Assembly: GCF_005239225.2 (NCBI RefSeq)
Contig: NC_133300.1
Span: 16,459,875-16,523,874, forward strand
Source of the DNA: Populus alba
Lineage: Eukaryota > Streptophyta > Magnoliopsida > Malpighiales > Salicaceae
Direction: 5' to 3'
Length of the DNA: 64,000 nt
Of this stretch, positions 11,847 through 22,836 are shown piece by piece. The notes beneath the pieces were generated by a model, which did no database searches, had not been told where the DNA came from, and saw only the letters and a list, made by a program, of their open reading frames with translations. Position 1 is the stretch's first letter, and each line of letters opens with the position of its first letter. The translations under genes were made by a program, and so were the position numbers.

Positions 11847-14800
11847 AGTATCCAAGATAATTTGTATATATATATCTCGATTAATTTTATGTATTTTAGA
11901 ATTAACGAGTCATATAAATCTTTAATGATTCTAAAAAACTTTAATTTATAATCATTAGAAAACAAATTCAAAACCAATTAGTTAATCTATTTTTTAGAAG
12001 TTATCAAATATATGTACTTTTATATATATATATATATATTATGTTATGTGTTGAATAGCTACATTTGAATTTAAATTATTAAATTAAAAAATATTTAAAA
12101 AACAATTATTAAGATATCAAATACTACGCTGCCTCAGTAAACAAATGCACTTGGAGATAAGTTAAATGAGTAAGAAATAATTATGCTCGGCCAAGTTGTT
12201 GAGGCTTTAATGGAGGAGGGAAGATCCATTTAATTCTGCATTGTTGATTATTAATAGTAAGTACAAACCCACACGGTATATGCCCTAGACAGAGGCAATA
12301 TTGCAGCAAAAGTTGAGATTTTCAGGCCATTAATTCAAACCAAAGTTCAGAAATCCTTAGACCCCATCTTGGTGTCCCCATATCTCACAACCCTCTGCCT
12401 GATAGTCTTCTCTTGTCCACTGTAATAGAGGGTCATTTCTCATCAAAGAAGCTCAAAAAAGGTTGATCATGCACGCTGCATCATGGGATCCAATGGCTGA
12501 TGATCAGAAAAAGCTCATTTGAAGTACCATTAGCTTAGTTTGGTGATATCAAAAGTTTTTCAAACGTCTTAATAACTTTTGTAGATTGTTCATAATAGTT
12601 GCAGCAATTCTTTCTTCTCAATAATACTACTTGTAATGTGTGTGATGATTTGAAAAACGCTTTCCGAGGGACAGCGGGCATAATTCGTGCGACCCCAAGT
12701 GGAGAGCCACCGGTCTGGCCTTCCTTTAAAGCTTTAGAATGAATTAGCACTTTTCTTAAAAAGAAGATTATTATCAATGCATGCCCCATTCACACAGAGT
12801 GCCATTGAAAGTGAAAGAAAGGGAGATGATCAGGATGGTGAAGATCTGTTAAAGAATCATCTTAATTCAATAGTTTAAGTTATTAGATAGAGTTTCAAGG
12901 ATATGATTTATATTATTTTCTAATATATTTCTTTAAATAAAAGCTCTTTGTGCTTGAAACTTACACAAGTCCACGTTACTTTGTGTTTAATTTTTATAAA
13001 AATAGGTGATGAAAATTCGAACTCATACTATTTAATTATTAAGGCTATGATATCAAATCAAAAAAACCAACTTATCCCAACCGTTTTAAGAGCTAATACA
13101 TTGGCTGTGATTTCCTAGTTAGTTCTCAATTCAAAAGCGCAAGCAGCAGCTAGCTAGATGCCCAGTGTAAACTCCCTTATTCAAGGATTCAAGCTATGAG
13201 CGAGGCCCCAACCACATGATTCCTCTCGCTCTCCCCAGCACCATACAAAAGAACATCAGTTATTACAGCCTCTTTAGCAGTCGAAGTTCATCTCAGCGAA
13301 TATGAAGTCCATCAAAAAGCACACGCCCTAATACATGCTGGCCATTATTCTTGTGTTCTTGTCGGCCAGATTGAAGGAAGGCGAGGGGAAATAACTATTC
13401 AAGTGATATTTAATTGTATCTCTTTCGGGACATGAAGGAGGGTGGATCATTGACAGCAAAGTGAAAGTAAAACGTTCACAAGATGAAAGACAGTAATGGT
13501 ACCAGTATCAATAGCATGGAGGAGGGAAAGCAAATGTTAGAAAACACTAGGGTCCCATCATTTCTTCTTTTTTTCACTTGCCGTAGATGAAATTATTTGG
13601 TTTACACGACCTTTTTTTTTTAACAGCTACAAAAGAACCCCCAAAGTCTAGAAACTTGCTTTACAGGACCTCTTCGAGTCCCTCCTGCCCCCGAAATTAT
13701 TTGGTTCCATGGTCCCATGCTCTTCTTTTTATCACTTTCTTTACAATGTGTTGCCTGTGGAACAATAATAGCACCCCCCCCCTTCCCTCTTTCTGCTCGT
13801 CTTTAGAGAAAATTCTGATTCTTTTCAATTGAAAGAGAAGAGTAGAAGTTCAAATCATTTCTCGGCCTTGTAAAGGAGCTGGTATTGTTCAGTACTCGAA
13901 GAGATGTTTCTTGTAAGAAATAGTTGAAGAGAAGTTTCAATTTTTTCATGGCATTATCCACGCACAATTTTCATAAGATGGAGTTTGGTTCGTGTATGCA
14001 TGCTGAACTTTTTGGAGGCCAATGGCCAAATGATGCTAATGTGTAATTACCTCACTGCATGCATTACTTGCAATTGTGATGAGATACGTGTTAAAATAGC
14101 CTGAAATCTAGAATTTTGGTGGCAAATAGGAATGCTTGATTTGAATAAAAATAGCAGAAATATCCACTAAATTCAAATCCAATAGCCTGTATAGCATATA
14201 TAGCCACATGAATCCAAACCATCCTTGATTTTCTTTCTTTTCTTTCAACTGTAAGCTTTGCCCCACTAGAAATCACCTCAAGATTCACTTGCACATATGC
14301 ATACAGACATGGATAATAATAGTCACATGAATCCAAACTATCCTTCCACATAACAGAAGTCTAGGGAACATGAACCATTCCTGCGAATCTTGTCAGAGCA
14401 ATCTGATATCTTCCTTGTAAGTGTATATATAATTTTTGGGGTGGATAAACAACCCAGCTAGCTAGACTGCAATGGTCCGGTTTTTGGTCCCCTATTCACT
14501 GATTCAACTGTGACACTCTTTGGATGGAAGTAATAGCTACTAATCATCACAGAATGATGGCAATTTTTGTCATACTTGTTGTAAGAACATCAGTTGTCAT
14601 GTTGTCCAGGCCTGAAACTCCAGAACTCGTCACATGAATTCAAGATAAATGAATACTAGGCTCCAAGAAGAAGCTTCCACTGTTGATCTCCCATTATAAA
14701 TTCAATTTCAATATTCCACCAGCATAATGAAGAATGGTTACGATCATTTGTTTGGTCACTCTCATCACGTTTTGCCAATTGATGGGTCTTATTCGACCCA

Positions 14801-15902
14801 TTTGGCTTGAAAATTTTAATGGGAATATATATAACAGAATCTTAGAATTTTGAATGGAAGTTAAAAAAAAAAAAAAAAAAAAAAGGGCAACTGATGTATC
14901 ATTTCCCTCCAACTTGACAAGGTGAACATACAATCTTGCATATTCTCTGAATAAACAACGCCAAAAACACAGAATTAGAAAGCACACTAAGGTTTAATAT
15001 TAACCTAATGACCTCATTAAGAATAGAAAATTAAGTTTGCAATCAAGAGCAATTTACAGCAAATCATTGCTTTCTGGTTTGCAGTAAGCCATCTTGCAAT
15101 CAAAAGATGTGTGTGGATTTTTTTCTTCTAGTTTCTTTCCTGAGAGGCATTCTGTAGAACGCCTGCGTTGTTTTACCTACTCTAGAAACACATTTTGAAA
15201 CCCTATGCTGATCTAGAGAATCCACATCTCCAGTGAGAAAAAAAGCTCAAGGTGTGGTGCCCCCACCTCAATTATTCAAAAAGACAAATACGGGAAATTA
15301 CATCAAGAAAACAAGTTCTTGCTTTCCTAATCAAAGTCTAAATCATACTAATTTTTATTGAGAGTTACTATTTATGAATTTGTTTGCAAATTTTGAAATG
15401 CTTAGAAATGACAGAAAATAAACTTTATATGATAAGATAGGTCCTTGTAACCAAAATAAAGCAATTATTAAATGATTCTTTGATTGTTGTGCAAACAAAA
15501 TGAAGAGATTAGCAAGCTAATCAAATACAAAAGTCGGTGGCTTCAGATGAAGGTGGACCTGAAATTTCCGACTTCCCTTTAAAGCGAAGAAAGGCATGTG
15601 CCGGTGCGTCCGCCCCCTTTTTGGCCTGCATACACATACAACAAAAGTACTCAGCGTTTTTCTGTCCATGGACTATATGTAACATGGAAATGAAAATGAC
15701 TAAATGTTAAAAATTTACCCAACCTAATTGATGGATCAGTAAATTCAATATATCCGTTTGTTTAAACACCTCATCTTGAAAAGGGCTGGAAAGGGTACCA
15801 ACTTAACATACTCGAGGCTTGACAGGATATTAAACCCATAGATGACATGGTCTGGCTTACTTCTAGACCTAAAACGCTCTTGGATTTAGCAACGCACAGA
15901 AT
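10331..15902. other. Long intergenic stretch, no gene recognised
   Basis: About 5.6 kb of AT-rich sequence. I checked both strands for receptor, enzyme, transcription-factor and transposon motifs and for tRNA or well-known miRNA sequences and found none I can support. Visible items are simple repeats, an ACGTG-containing stretch near 11617 ('gacacgtggcaag'), and a short direct repeat ('cacatgaatccaaac' at about 14205 and 14325, 120 nt apart). An 84-codon minus frame at 12535-12789 has no recognisable family. Confidence 0.4.
11787..11842 (+). repeat. (TA)n microsatellite
   Basis: An almost perfect TA dinucleotide run of roughly 55 nt. Shorter TA runs occur at about 12023-12040, 20454-20469 and 51356-51378. 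Confidence 0.95.
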
Positions 15903-15907
15903 CTAAA

Positions 15908-16955
15908 TGCTAGATGCCAGAGCCATTTCCTTTGGTTCAGCTATGTACTAAGCCCAAATGTCCTTGAGTTTGCCAAGATGTTGAACCTAACACCGTTGGG
16001 CTCAACTACGTGTTAAGTTCAAATACATAAAGTCTGACAAGATATCAGACCTAGACACCTTTAGGGTCAGCTACTCGCTGAGCCCAAGTGTCTATGGGTT
16101 TGGCAAGATGCCAGACCCATATGCACTTGGGCTCAACGTGTTGCCAAACCCAACACCTTTGGATCTAGCTACACGCTAATCTCAAGTGCTTATGGGTCTT
16201 GCATCCACATCCTTAGTTTGAAATCAATCAAGGTCTGAATAAACAAGGAATTGAAAGTCTTTATAGGCCTCATACCAGGTCATAAGGCTATTTTATTGTC
16301 CTTAATACAAAATGTTAAGAATATAGGGTAGTTATTTCTCCATGCTCATAGGCAAGTGAAAGTTTTTTGAGAAGCCTGTCTTTATCCGGGCATCATTAAT
16401 ATTGATAAAGAGCTATTATCATCAACATTAATGTTGCATATAAAATAAATATAAAATCTACCACGGATCCTTTTAATATTGATGTTAGGGTTATTTCCAT
16501 CAATAATAATATTGTGTAAGAGATATTTATTCTCATTTATGTTTTCAAGAGGAAATGACTCCACCCCTTCAGCAAAATAAAATATTTCAGAGGTTATAAA
16601 TATCCTCAAATTCATTCAGATAAAGGGTTCACACATTTTCTATTCTCTAAAGAATATATATTTTTATTCTCAAAGCATTTATCATACATAAATAAGAACA
16701 AACATTTTTGTTCTTCAATTTAAAGCTCATCCCCTCATGTATTGCAATCCCTTATAAATAATTATTGACTTTATCATTAAATGGTCCTTAAATCTTACAA
16801 ATGGGATTGTCTTTGGAGGTGTCAGGACTTTTATCACCAACTATCAATTTTATAAACTCTAAAGGAGAAAGCATGAAAGTGAACATGTGATCATCCTTTA
16901 TCCATACACTCAAGATTCTCATCCCTATGCATAGTGGATTTTGAGAACATCATCA
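15908..16955 (+). repeat. 5' LTR of the gypsy element, with internal tandem motifs
   Basis: The first 300 nt consist of diverged tandem units of the form 'ttgggctcagctacgtgttgagcccaagtg' broken by 'ggtctggcaagatgccagaccc'. The remaining about 760 nt align colinearly with the right LTR ('caacattaatgttg', 'tattctcaaagcatttatcatacat', 'cttttatcaccaa'). Confidence 0.65.
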
Positions 16956-17429
16956 ATTGGCGTTGTGTATGAGAAACTAATAAAAAAAGCCATCAATTAT
17001 TCTTATAGAGTTGGTTTTTTGACATCCATTATTGTTATTAACAATAGATAATCAAGATACTCCTAGGGTGAGACATGTCACAGAACTCTCTACAATAGCA
17101 GACATGTCTACGCTAACAAAGATGTAGCAACTCATCCGTTAGGTACAAACCCTTTTTCAAGCTGTATAGGCAACCCAAAGACAACACCAAACCTTACCAC
17201 CCTAACAAGTTTTGGCATATGATATAGCTCATTTGATCCTAACTTCTTAACCAAAAATTACCCATTCAATAAGGAGACAATTGTCTTATCTTGAAAAGAC
17301 TGAATCGAATGACTTAGAGAGCTTTCCACTATGATAGCCCTTTATCCCTCTTAAATGTCATTCCTATTGATGTGAAACTCTTCCAATCAGCATTCACTCT
17401 AAACATAATCTATCTTGCCATTGCGAGAA

Positions 17430-18160
17430 AAAAATCATTTATCAATCTTGTCGTTCCATGCAAGAACCCTCCAGCTTCTCGAAGCCTATTAGAAAAAACA
17501 TTTGGGAGAAGTATGTTTGGTCAATACCTCTAAGATGAGACTTATGATCCTTGCGAGATTAAAGGATCTCCTTTATCTAGATGAATCTTATATCCTCGTA
17601 TCCTTAAGGAGTACATCTCTACAAAAATGACCTTGGACAACTATAATGGTGTGGCAAATCCATGAGAACATGTTCAAAATGCATATAGAAACCTTATACT
17701 GGTCATTTAAGAATGTGATGTTATGTGCAAAATACTCCTTACAACCTTTAGAGAGTTAGCACAAGCTTGGTATAATAATATGGAGCCAAGGTCTATTCTA
17801 GGTTTCAATGACCTCTGTGCCAAACTTGTGTCATGATTTAGTACCACTATACCTGCCAATAGCAGAACTGCTAAACACTTTAGTGTTACTCAATCATAAA
17901 AGGAATCTACTCGAGCATATTTAAAGAGGTTCAATGGACAGATGCTCAAAATAAAAGAATTAATTAAATGCTCAAAATAAAAGAATTAATGAAGGCAATA
18001 GCCTCAAACACTTTGATAAGTGGAATAAGGGAATACTTTATATGGAAGGACATGTATGCCATACTTGACTAAAGTCTATTGAAGGTAAAACAAGTTATGA
18101 AAAAGCACAGGAATCAATCCAAAGATAGTTGTTCATAAACTTTAAGTTAACCCAACCTAC
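17430..18160 (+). pseudogene. gypsy gag remnant
   Basis: Conceptual translation with frameshifts and stops shows the retrotransposon gag pattern: LAQAWYNNMEPRSI (17757 onward), F-N-D-L-C-A-K-L-V-S, then STRAYLKRFNGQMLKIKELI and a NTLISGIREYF block. This matches the Retrotrans_gag family, the capsid domain of Ty3/gypsy elements. A 28-nt stretch ('atgctcaaaataaaagaattaat') is duplicated in tandem near 17941-17990. Confidence 0.65.
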
Positions 18161-18229
18161 CCTCTTGTTTGATAGAAGAAGAGGAATTTTAAGGAGGGAA
18201 ATAACAGGCAATAAAGAAATGGATAAATT

Positions 18230-18920
18230 GCTAACGATTGAGTTCATCCATGAAGTCATATATCCTGATTAGCTAAATAATATGGTAATGGTGAAGAAAA
18301 GCATCGAAAAGTGGAGAATATGTATGCACTTCCCTGACCTGAATAAGGCATGTCCAAATGATATTTTTCCTCTCACAAAGATTGACAAATTGATGAATTC
18401 CACAGTTGGTTTTGAGTTCTTAAGCTCTTTGGATTCTACTTTAAGGTATCATAAAATCTTTATTCATCTAAAAGATGAAGAGAAGATGTCTTTCATCATG
18501 GAAAGCGGAACCTTTTACTACCGTGCAATTCCATTCAACCTTAAAAATATAGAGGTTATCTACTAGTGGATAGTCAACAATGTGTTTAAGCATCAAATTA
18601 GAAAGAATATGAAAGCTTATATGGATGATATATTAGTAAAAAGGATGACTTCTGAACATCTAAGGGACCCAAAAAAAGGTTTTTTATGTCCTTAGTAGTT
18701 ATAAAATGAAGTTTAATCTGGTGAAGTGTGTATTCGCCATCAAATGAAGAAAATTTCTAAGTTTTCTAGTAAGCAATAAGGGAATAGAACCTGACCCTGA
18801 AGAGATTTATAAAATCTTGGATGTGGCTCCTTAGAAGATCAAAGATGTTCAGCGTCTCATATGAAGATTGGTTGCCCTGAATAGATTCATATCTAAGCTA
18901 GGGGAACAAAGCCTATCTTT
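18230..18920 (+). pseudogene. gypsy reverse transcriptase remnant
   Basis: Contains an open stretch (18282-18566) with VKKSIEKWRICMHFPDLNKA and CPNDIFPLTKID, followed beyond a stop by KAYMDDILVKRM, the YxDD catalytic motif of reverse transcriptase. A block near 18965 (AFEELKVYF) marks the start of the RNase H region. The rest of RNase H and all of the integrase are missing before the polypurine tract, so the element cannot be autonomous. Confidence 0.8.
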
Positions 18921-19107
18921 CTTTAAAATCTTAAATATATTACAAACTTTAAATGCACACTAGAATGTCAGAAAGCTTTTGAGGAGCTCAAAGTATATTT
19001 CTCCTCCCTACGATTTTATCACAACCAAGAGAAAATTATAGACTTTTCTTTTACTTTAGGGTTTTTCATTAGGTCGTCAATTCAATATTGGTCAAAGAGG
19101 AAGAGGG

Positions 19108-20144
19108 TGCGTAATGCCAAACCCAACACTCTTAGGTTGAGCTACGCATTGATCCTAAGTGCTTGTGAGTCTGACAAGATGTCAAACCCAACACCCCTAG
19201 ACTTAGCTATGTGTTGAGTCTAAGTACTTAGGGTCTGACAAGACTTGAGACCTAAATTTTCTTGGGCTCAGCAACACATTAAGCCCAAATGTGTGTGGGT
19301 TTGGCTAAATATTAGCTCAACACTCTTAGAATTAACTTCCCATTGAGCTCAAGTGTTTGGGGTCTAACCCAACTATGTGTTGAGCCCAAGTGCATGTGGG
19401 TCTGGCATCAACATCCTTGGGTTTGAAATCAGTCCAAGTCTGAATATAGTAGGAATTGAAAGTCTTTATAGACTCCATGGTAGGTCACAAAGCTATTTTA
19501 TTGTCCTTAACATAAAATATTAAAAATCTAGGATGATCATTTCTATTTACTAAAAGACATGAAAGTCTTTCAAAAACCTATCTTAGTCCAGCCATCATTA
19601 ATGTTAATTAAAAGTTATTCCTATCAACATTAATGTTGTTCAGAAAATAATCCATAAAATCTATTACAGATCCTTTGCATTTCTTTTAACATTAATGTTG
19701 ACATAAGAGATATTTTTATCAATATTAATATTATGTAAGAGATATTTCTTCTCATCTACATTTTCATGAGTCCACCCTTTTAACAAAATAAAATAGTGAA
19801 GGGGCTATAAATACCCTTAAAAGGTAAATGGTTCACACTTTTCATATTCTTTAAGGTATTCATATTATTATTCTTAGAACATTTATCATACATAAACAAG
19901 AACAAAAACTTATATACTTGAATTTAAAGCCCATTCCCTTATTTATTATAAAATTATTGATTTTATCATTGGAGGTTCCCAAAATTTCACAAAAAAAAAA
20001 GGATTTTTTTTTTAAGATATTAAGACTTTTATCACCAATTATCAATTTCATAATCTCCGGAGGAGTAAGTATGGAAGTGAATGTGTGCTCATCCTTTATC
20101 CAAACAATCGAGACTCAGCATAGTATATTTTGGTAACATCATCA
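19108..20144 (+). repeat. 3' LTR of the gypsy element
   Basis: Starts TGCGTAATGCC directly after the purine tract and ends ATCATCA. It carries fewer tandem 'gctcagcaacacattaagccc'-type units than the 5' LTR, and the two LTRs have clearly diverged by substitutions and indels, so the insertion is old. Confidence 0.75.
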
Positions 20145-20149
20145 CTAAA

Positions 20150-21236
20150 ATTTAGGTTACTGGTTTTAACTTGATGTAGGAGAACCTTTTTCAAACTACT
20201 GTAACAATTGGATGGATCTAACAGATCATAAGATGAAACACAATTCCATACTGAATAATGTTGCATCATCCACAACATAAGCAGACTTGCAGGCTACGTA
20301 CCCTTTGATTGTGGAACACAAACTACTGTAACAAAAGCATTTGTATAGATAGATTTCATCAGAGCCTGGCTTGCAATCTGTATGCAGTGGCGTTGGAACA
20401 TTAATTTTCAAGAAACAATCTCTACCCCCATAATCTGCTGTTTAAGATGTTTATATATATATATATATAACAAGGTTTGGCAGTGGTACATTTTGCCAAG
20501 AATACTCAGTTCGCAAGTAAAAATATCTAGTGTCCTTCAGAGAAAATATGTCATTTCCAGTTCAGATTCTGCGCCGTAGGCTTTCATTACAACCGTCTAA
20601 AACCTCCTCTAAACGCCATCTAAAACCTCTACTTGTTCCAAAAACTGTGTCACTTTTGAGCATTATGTTCCGATTGACTTGTCCTGTATGAAGCAGATAG
20701 CAGTACTCTATCTAAAAATAACCCAAATATAGAATTTCTCAATTCCGTCAGTCTGTTACTGCTAAATCACAGCAGTGAGTAAAAAATCATATCCTAGCTA
20801 GCCTATTATTGAAACACATGTTGACTTACCTGACATTTTCGTGCACGGCTGATTGATTTCTAAGTTAAATGTAATGGAACTTGGGAAACACGTTCTTGAC
20901 TGGCTGAAAAGAGACATCATATAGAAGTTCCACTCAACAGACTTGAAACACAAACAGCATAAGAGCACCATTATGATGCTTGAAAAGAAGGGCTACGAGG
21001 TATAAGCATGGAGTAGGTGAAGGATCGATTGATTTCAAAACAAAAGCATTGTATAGCATATATTATATCATATTAAATTCTTAACATAATGGTTTATATC
21101 ATTATAATCGTTCATTTGTCAAAAATATTAATATCTAATGCAAGCTATTAAATGAAGTTATCAGACAAGGAAAGCAGTAGAATTTGCAGTTATCAGACAA
21201 GTAGAAAAAATCCCGTTGCAAATAATTTCTTGATAA

Positions 21237-21274
<38 letters not shown>

Positions 21275-21549
21275 GCAAAGCTAGAACGATCAGTGACAGA
21301 TTCAGAATAATTTGAGTTAAACCAAAACGTTAATCATCCTAAAAGCAAAACATATTTAAGCCAGCGGGCAGTAGACATCATATCAAATCTAAAATTTAGG
21401 TTCATAACTCCTAGCTCCTGTCAACCACTGCCAAAAAAAAAAAGGGGTATTTATTTATTTCAAGATAAATTCATCCTAAAAAGTCTCCTACACGTAAAAG
21501 TTTAAAAAATGGGTGTATATATACATATATATGAAAAAAACATGGTAAG
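20150..21549. other. Intergenic spacer
   Basis: AT-rich; holds a TA run (20454-20469) and a compound (CT)n(TA)n microsatellite (21237-21274). No gene is recognised on either strand. Confidence 0.45.
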
Positions 21550-22200
21550 ATTCAAACAAACACCGCATTGCTCTTATCACAACCAGCTCCACAGGTTCTT
21601 TGGCCTTATTCCTCATTATTTCAAATAACTCTTAAGAAACTCTTAACAATCTTTCTACCACATTGAACCCATAGCACCTTTGCAGTGGATGAATGCAGTG
21701 TGAGCAGGCAATCCCACTTTAACCTCAAAAATTGCATGTTCGACGAAATTGGGGAACCTGCTGATAATCTTTTCCAAAATTTATAAATCACCTGCATAAA
21801 GGTTACTTGCTTCCATTCCAAGCCAAGGTCGGATGGGATTCCCATCTTTCTTAACATGCCTTCACCACTTTAAGTATGTTCATACGATCGATTATGAGTA
21901 CTCACGGATCATCCAAACATCTAAGTCTTAGAGTGGACAGTGGAACATCATACTGAATCTGTGTAGTAGCTATGTTGTAATGAAAGTCATAAACTAAGAC
22001 TTGAACTTTCATAATTTCCCACCTGATAGATGCACATTAGACTCAATATTCTCCACTTCTGCACCAATACTCCTAGGGAGTACAGAAAAAGTTAATGTGG
22101 TGACAAAGAATGTACCATTGGCATCATCACATCCTTTGGTAGCTCGAGGACAGCAGAACATCTCCCAGTGTATAGCATATGAACTCAACCTCATAATTAT
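21550..22200 (-). pseudogene. HtrA/DegP-like serine protease fragments (trypsin-like and PDZ parts)
   Basis: Reading the minus strand in shifting frames gives pieces in the order expected for plant Do-like proteases: a CDDANGTFFVTTLT block with PRSIGAEVENIESNV (22200-22040), then QVLVYDFHYNIA and VPLSTLRLR (about 22010-21920), which resemble the trypsin-like domain. Then come RPWLGMEASNLYAGDL and GLPAHTAFIH (about 21820-21700), VQCGRKIVKSFL (about 21660) and FEIMRNKAKEPVELVV (about 21630-21570), which match a PDZ domain (RPWLG, GSPAxxAGI, FxxI...VELVV). Stops and frameshifts separate them and the GNSGGP catalytic region is missing. A decayed duplicate is the best reading. The family assignment comes from motif memory, not from a search. 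Confidence 0.6.
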
Positions 22201-22836
22201 CAATAAACTTGCAGGTGAACTACAATATATTTACGGCTTTAGGAAATGAAGAGCATCTATCAAACAATTAGAAATGTAGAAACAAAATTATTTCAAGATA
22301 TTAAACTTATTTAGCATACCACATGACAGACAGGGTCACAAAAAATTCCATCTGGACATTGCTAAAAAATCAAGGAAGCTTTATTTTGGGGATAAATCTT
22401 ACAATCTGACAGAATCAAGGCTAACAGCAAAGTTATTTAACAAAGTTTAATAAAAGTAATAATTGTATGCCATAATGTCAGATGCATAATAGGAATATAC
22501 TGAACAAATTTATATCTTTCGGTAGCACAACTAACAATCACACAGCACATCAAGCGCAAGAAAAATTTAAGAACCAAACTACCTGGCTTTAAGTTCAGAT
22601 GCATAGCACAGTTCATGCTATACACAAGCATGAAACCAAAACAGCAAGATAAGAAAAGGCAAGAAATACTTCAGAAACATGAATCACTAAATCTTATTTT
22701 CTACTTGACAAAGGTAACCATACGCCTATGAGAAGTTTTCAAGCAGTGTAGAAAATGTTTGTACCAAGATTTTTGAAACAATGCCATTCTACATTGACGT
22801 CACAGAGAACACTTCGTCATACACTCCAACAAAAAC
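22201..22836. other. Spacer, probably 3' UTR of the adjacent PPR gene
   Basis: Non-coding AT-rich sequence directly downstream of the minus-strand PPR stop codon. Nothing else is recognised. Confidence 0.4.

Larger units (their letters stand above)
15908..20144 (+). mobile_element. Decayed Ty3/gypsy LTR retrotransposon lacking RNase H and integrase
   Basis: Two direct LTRs (about 15908-16955 and 19108-20144) both end in ...AACATCATCA. Directly inside the 5' LTR is a primer-binding-site-like 'attggcgttgtgtatgagaaa' stretch (about 16956-16976), a decayed form of the 'ttggcgccgtctgtgggaa' site of plant gypsy elements. A purine tract (19094-19107) precedes the 3' LTR. Inside are gag and part of reverse transcriptase only. 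CTAAA occurs at both 15903-15907 and 20145-20149, a candidate 5-bp target duplication. The left boundary is the weaker one because LTR-like tandem motifs continue upstream to about 15800. Confidence 0.75.

Noticed and set aside
12535..12789. An 84-codon minus frame
   Set aside because: No domain, no ATG-supported homologue known to me, and no promoter-like context.
15800..15902. LTR-like tandem motifs left of the proposed 5' LTR start
   Set aside because: Not included in the element because CTAAA/TGC at 15903-15910 gives matching ends with the right side; recorded as an unresolved conflict for the left boundary.
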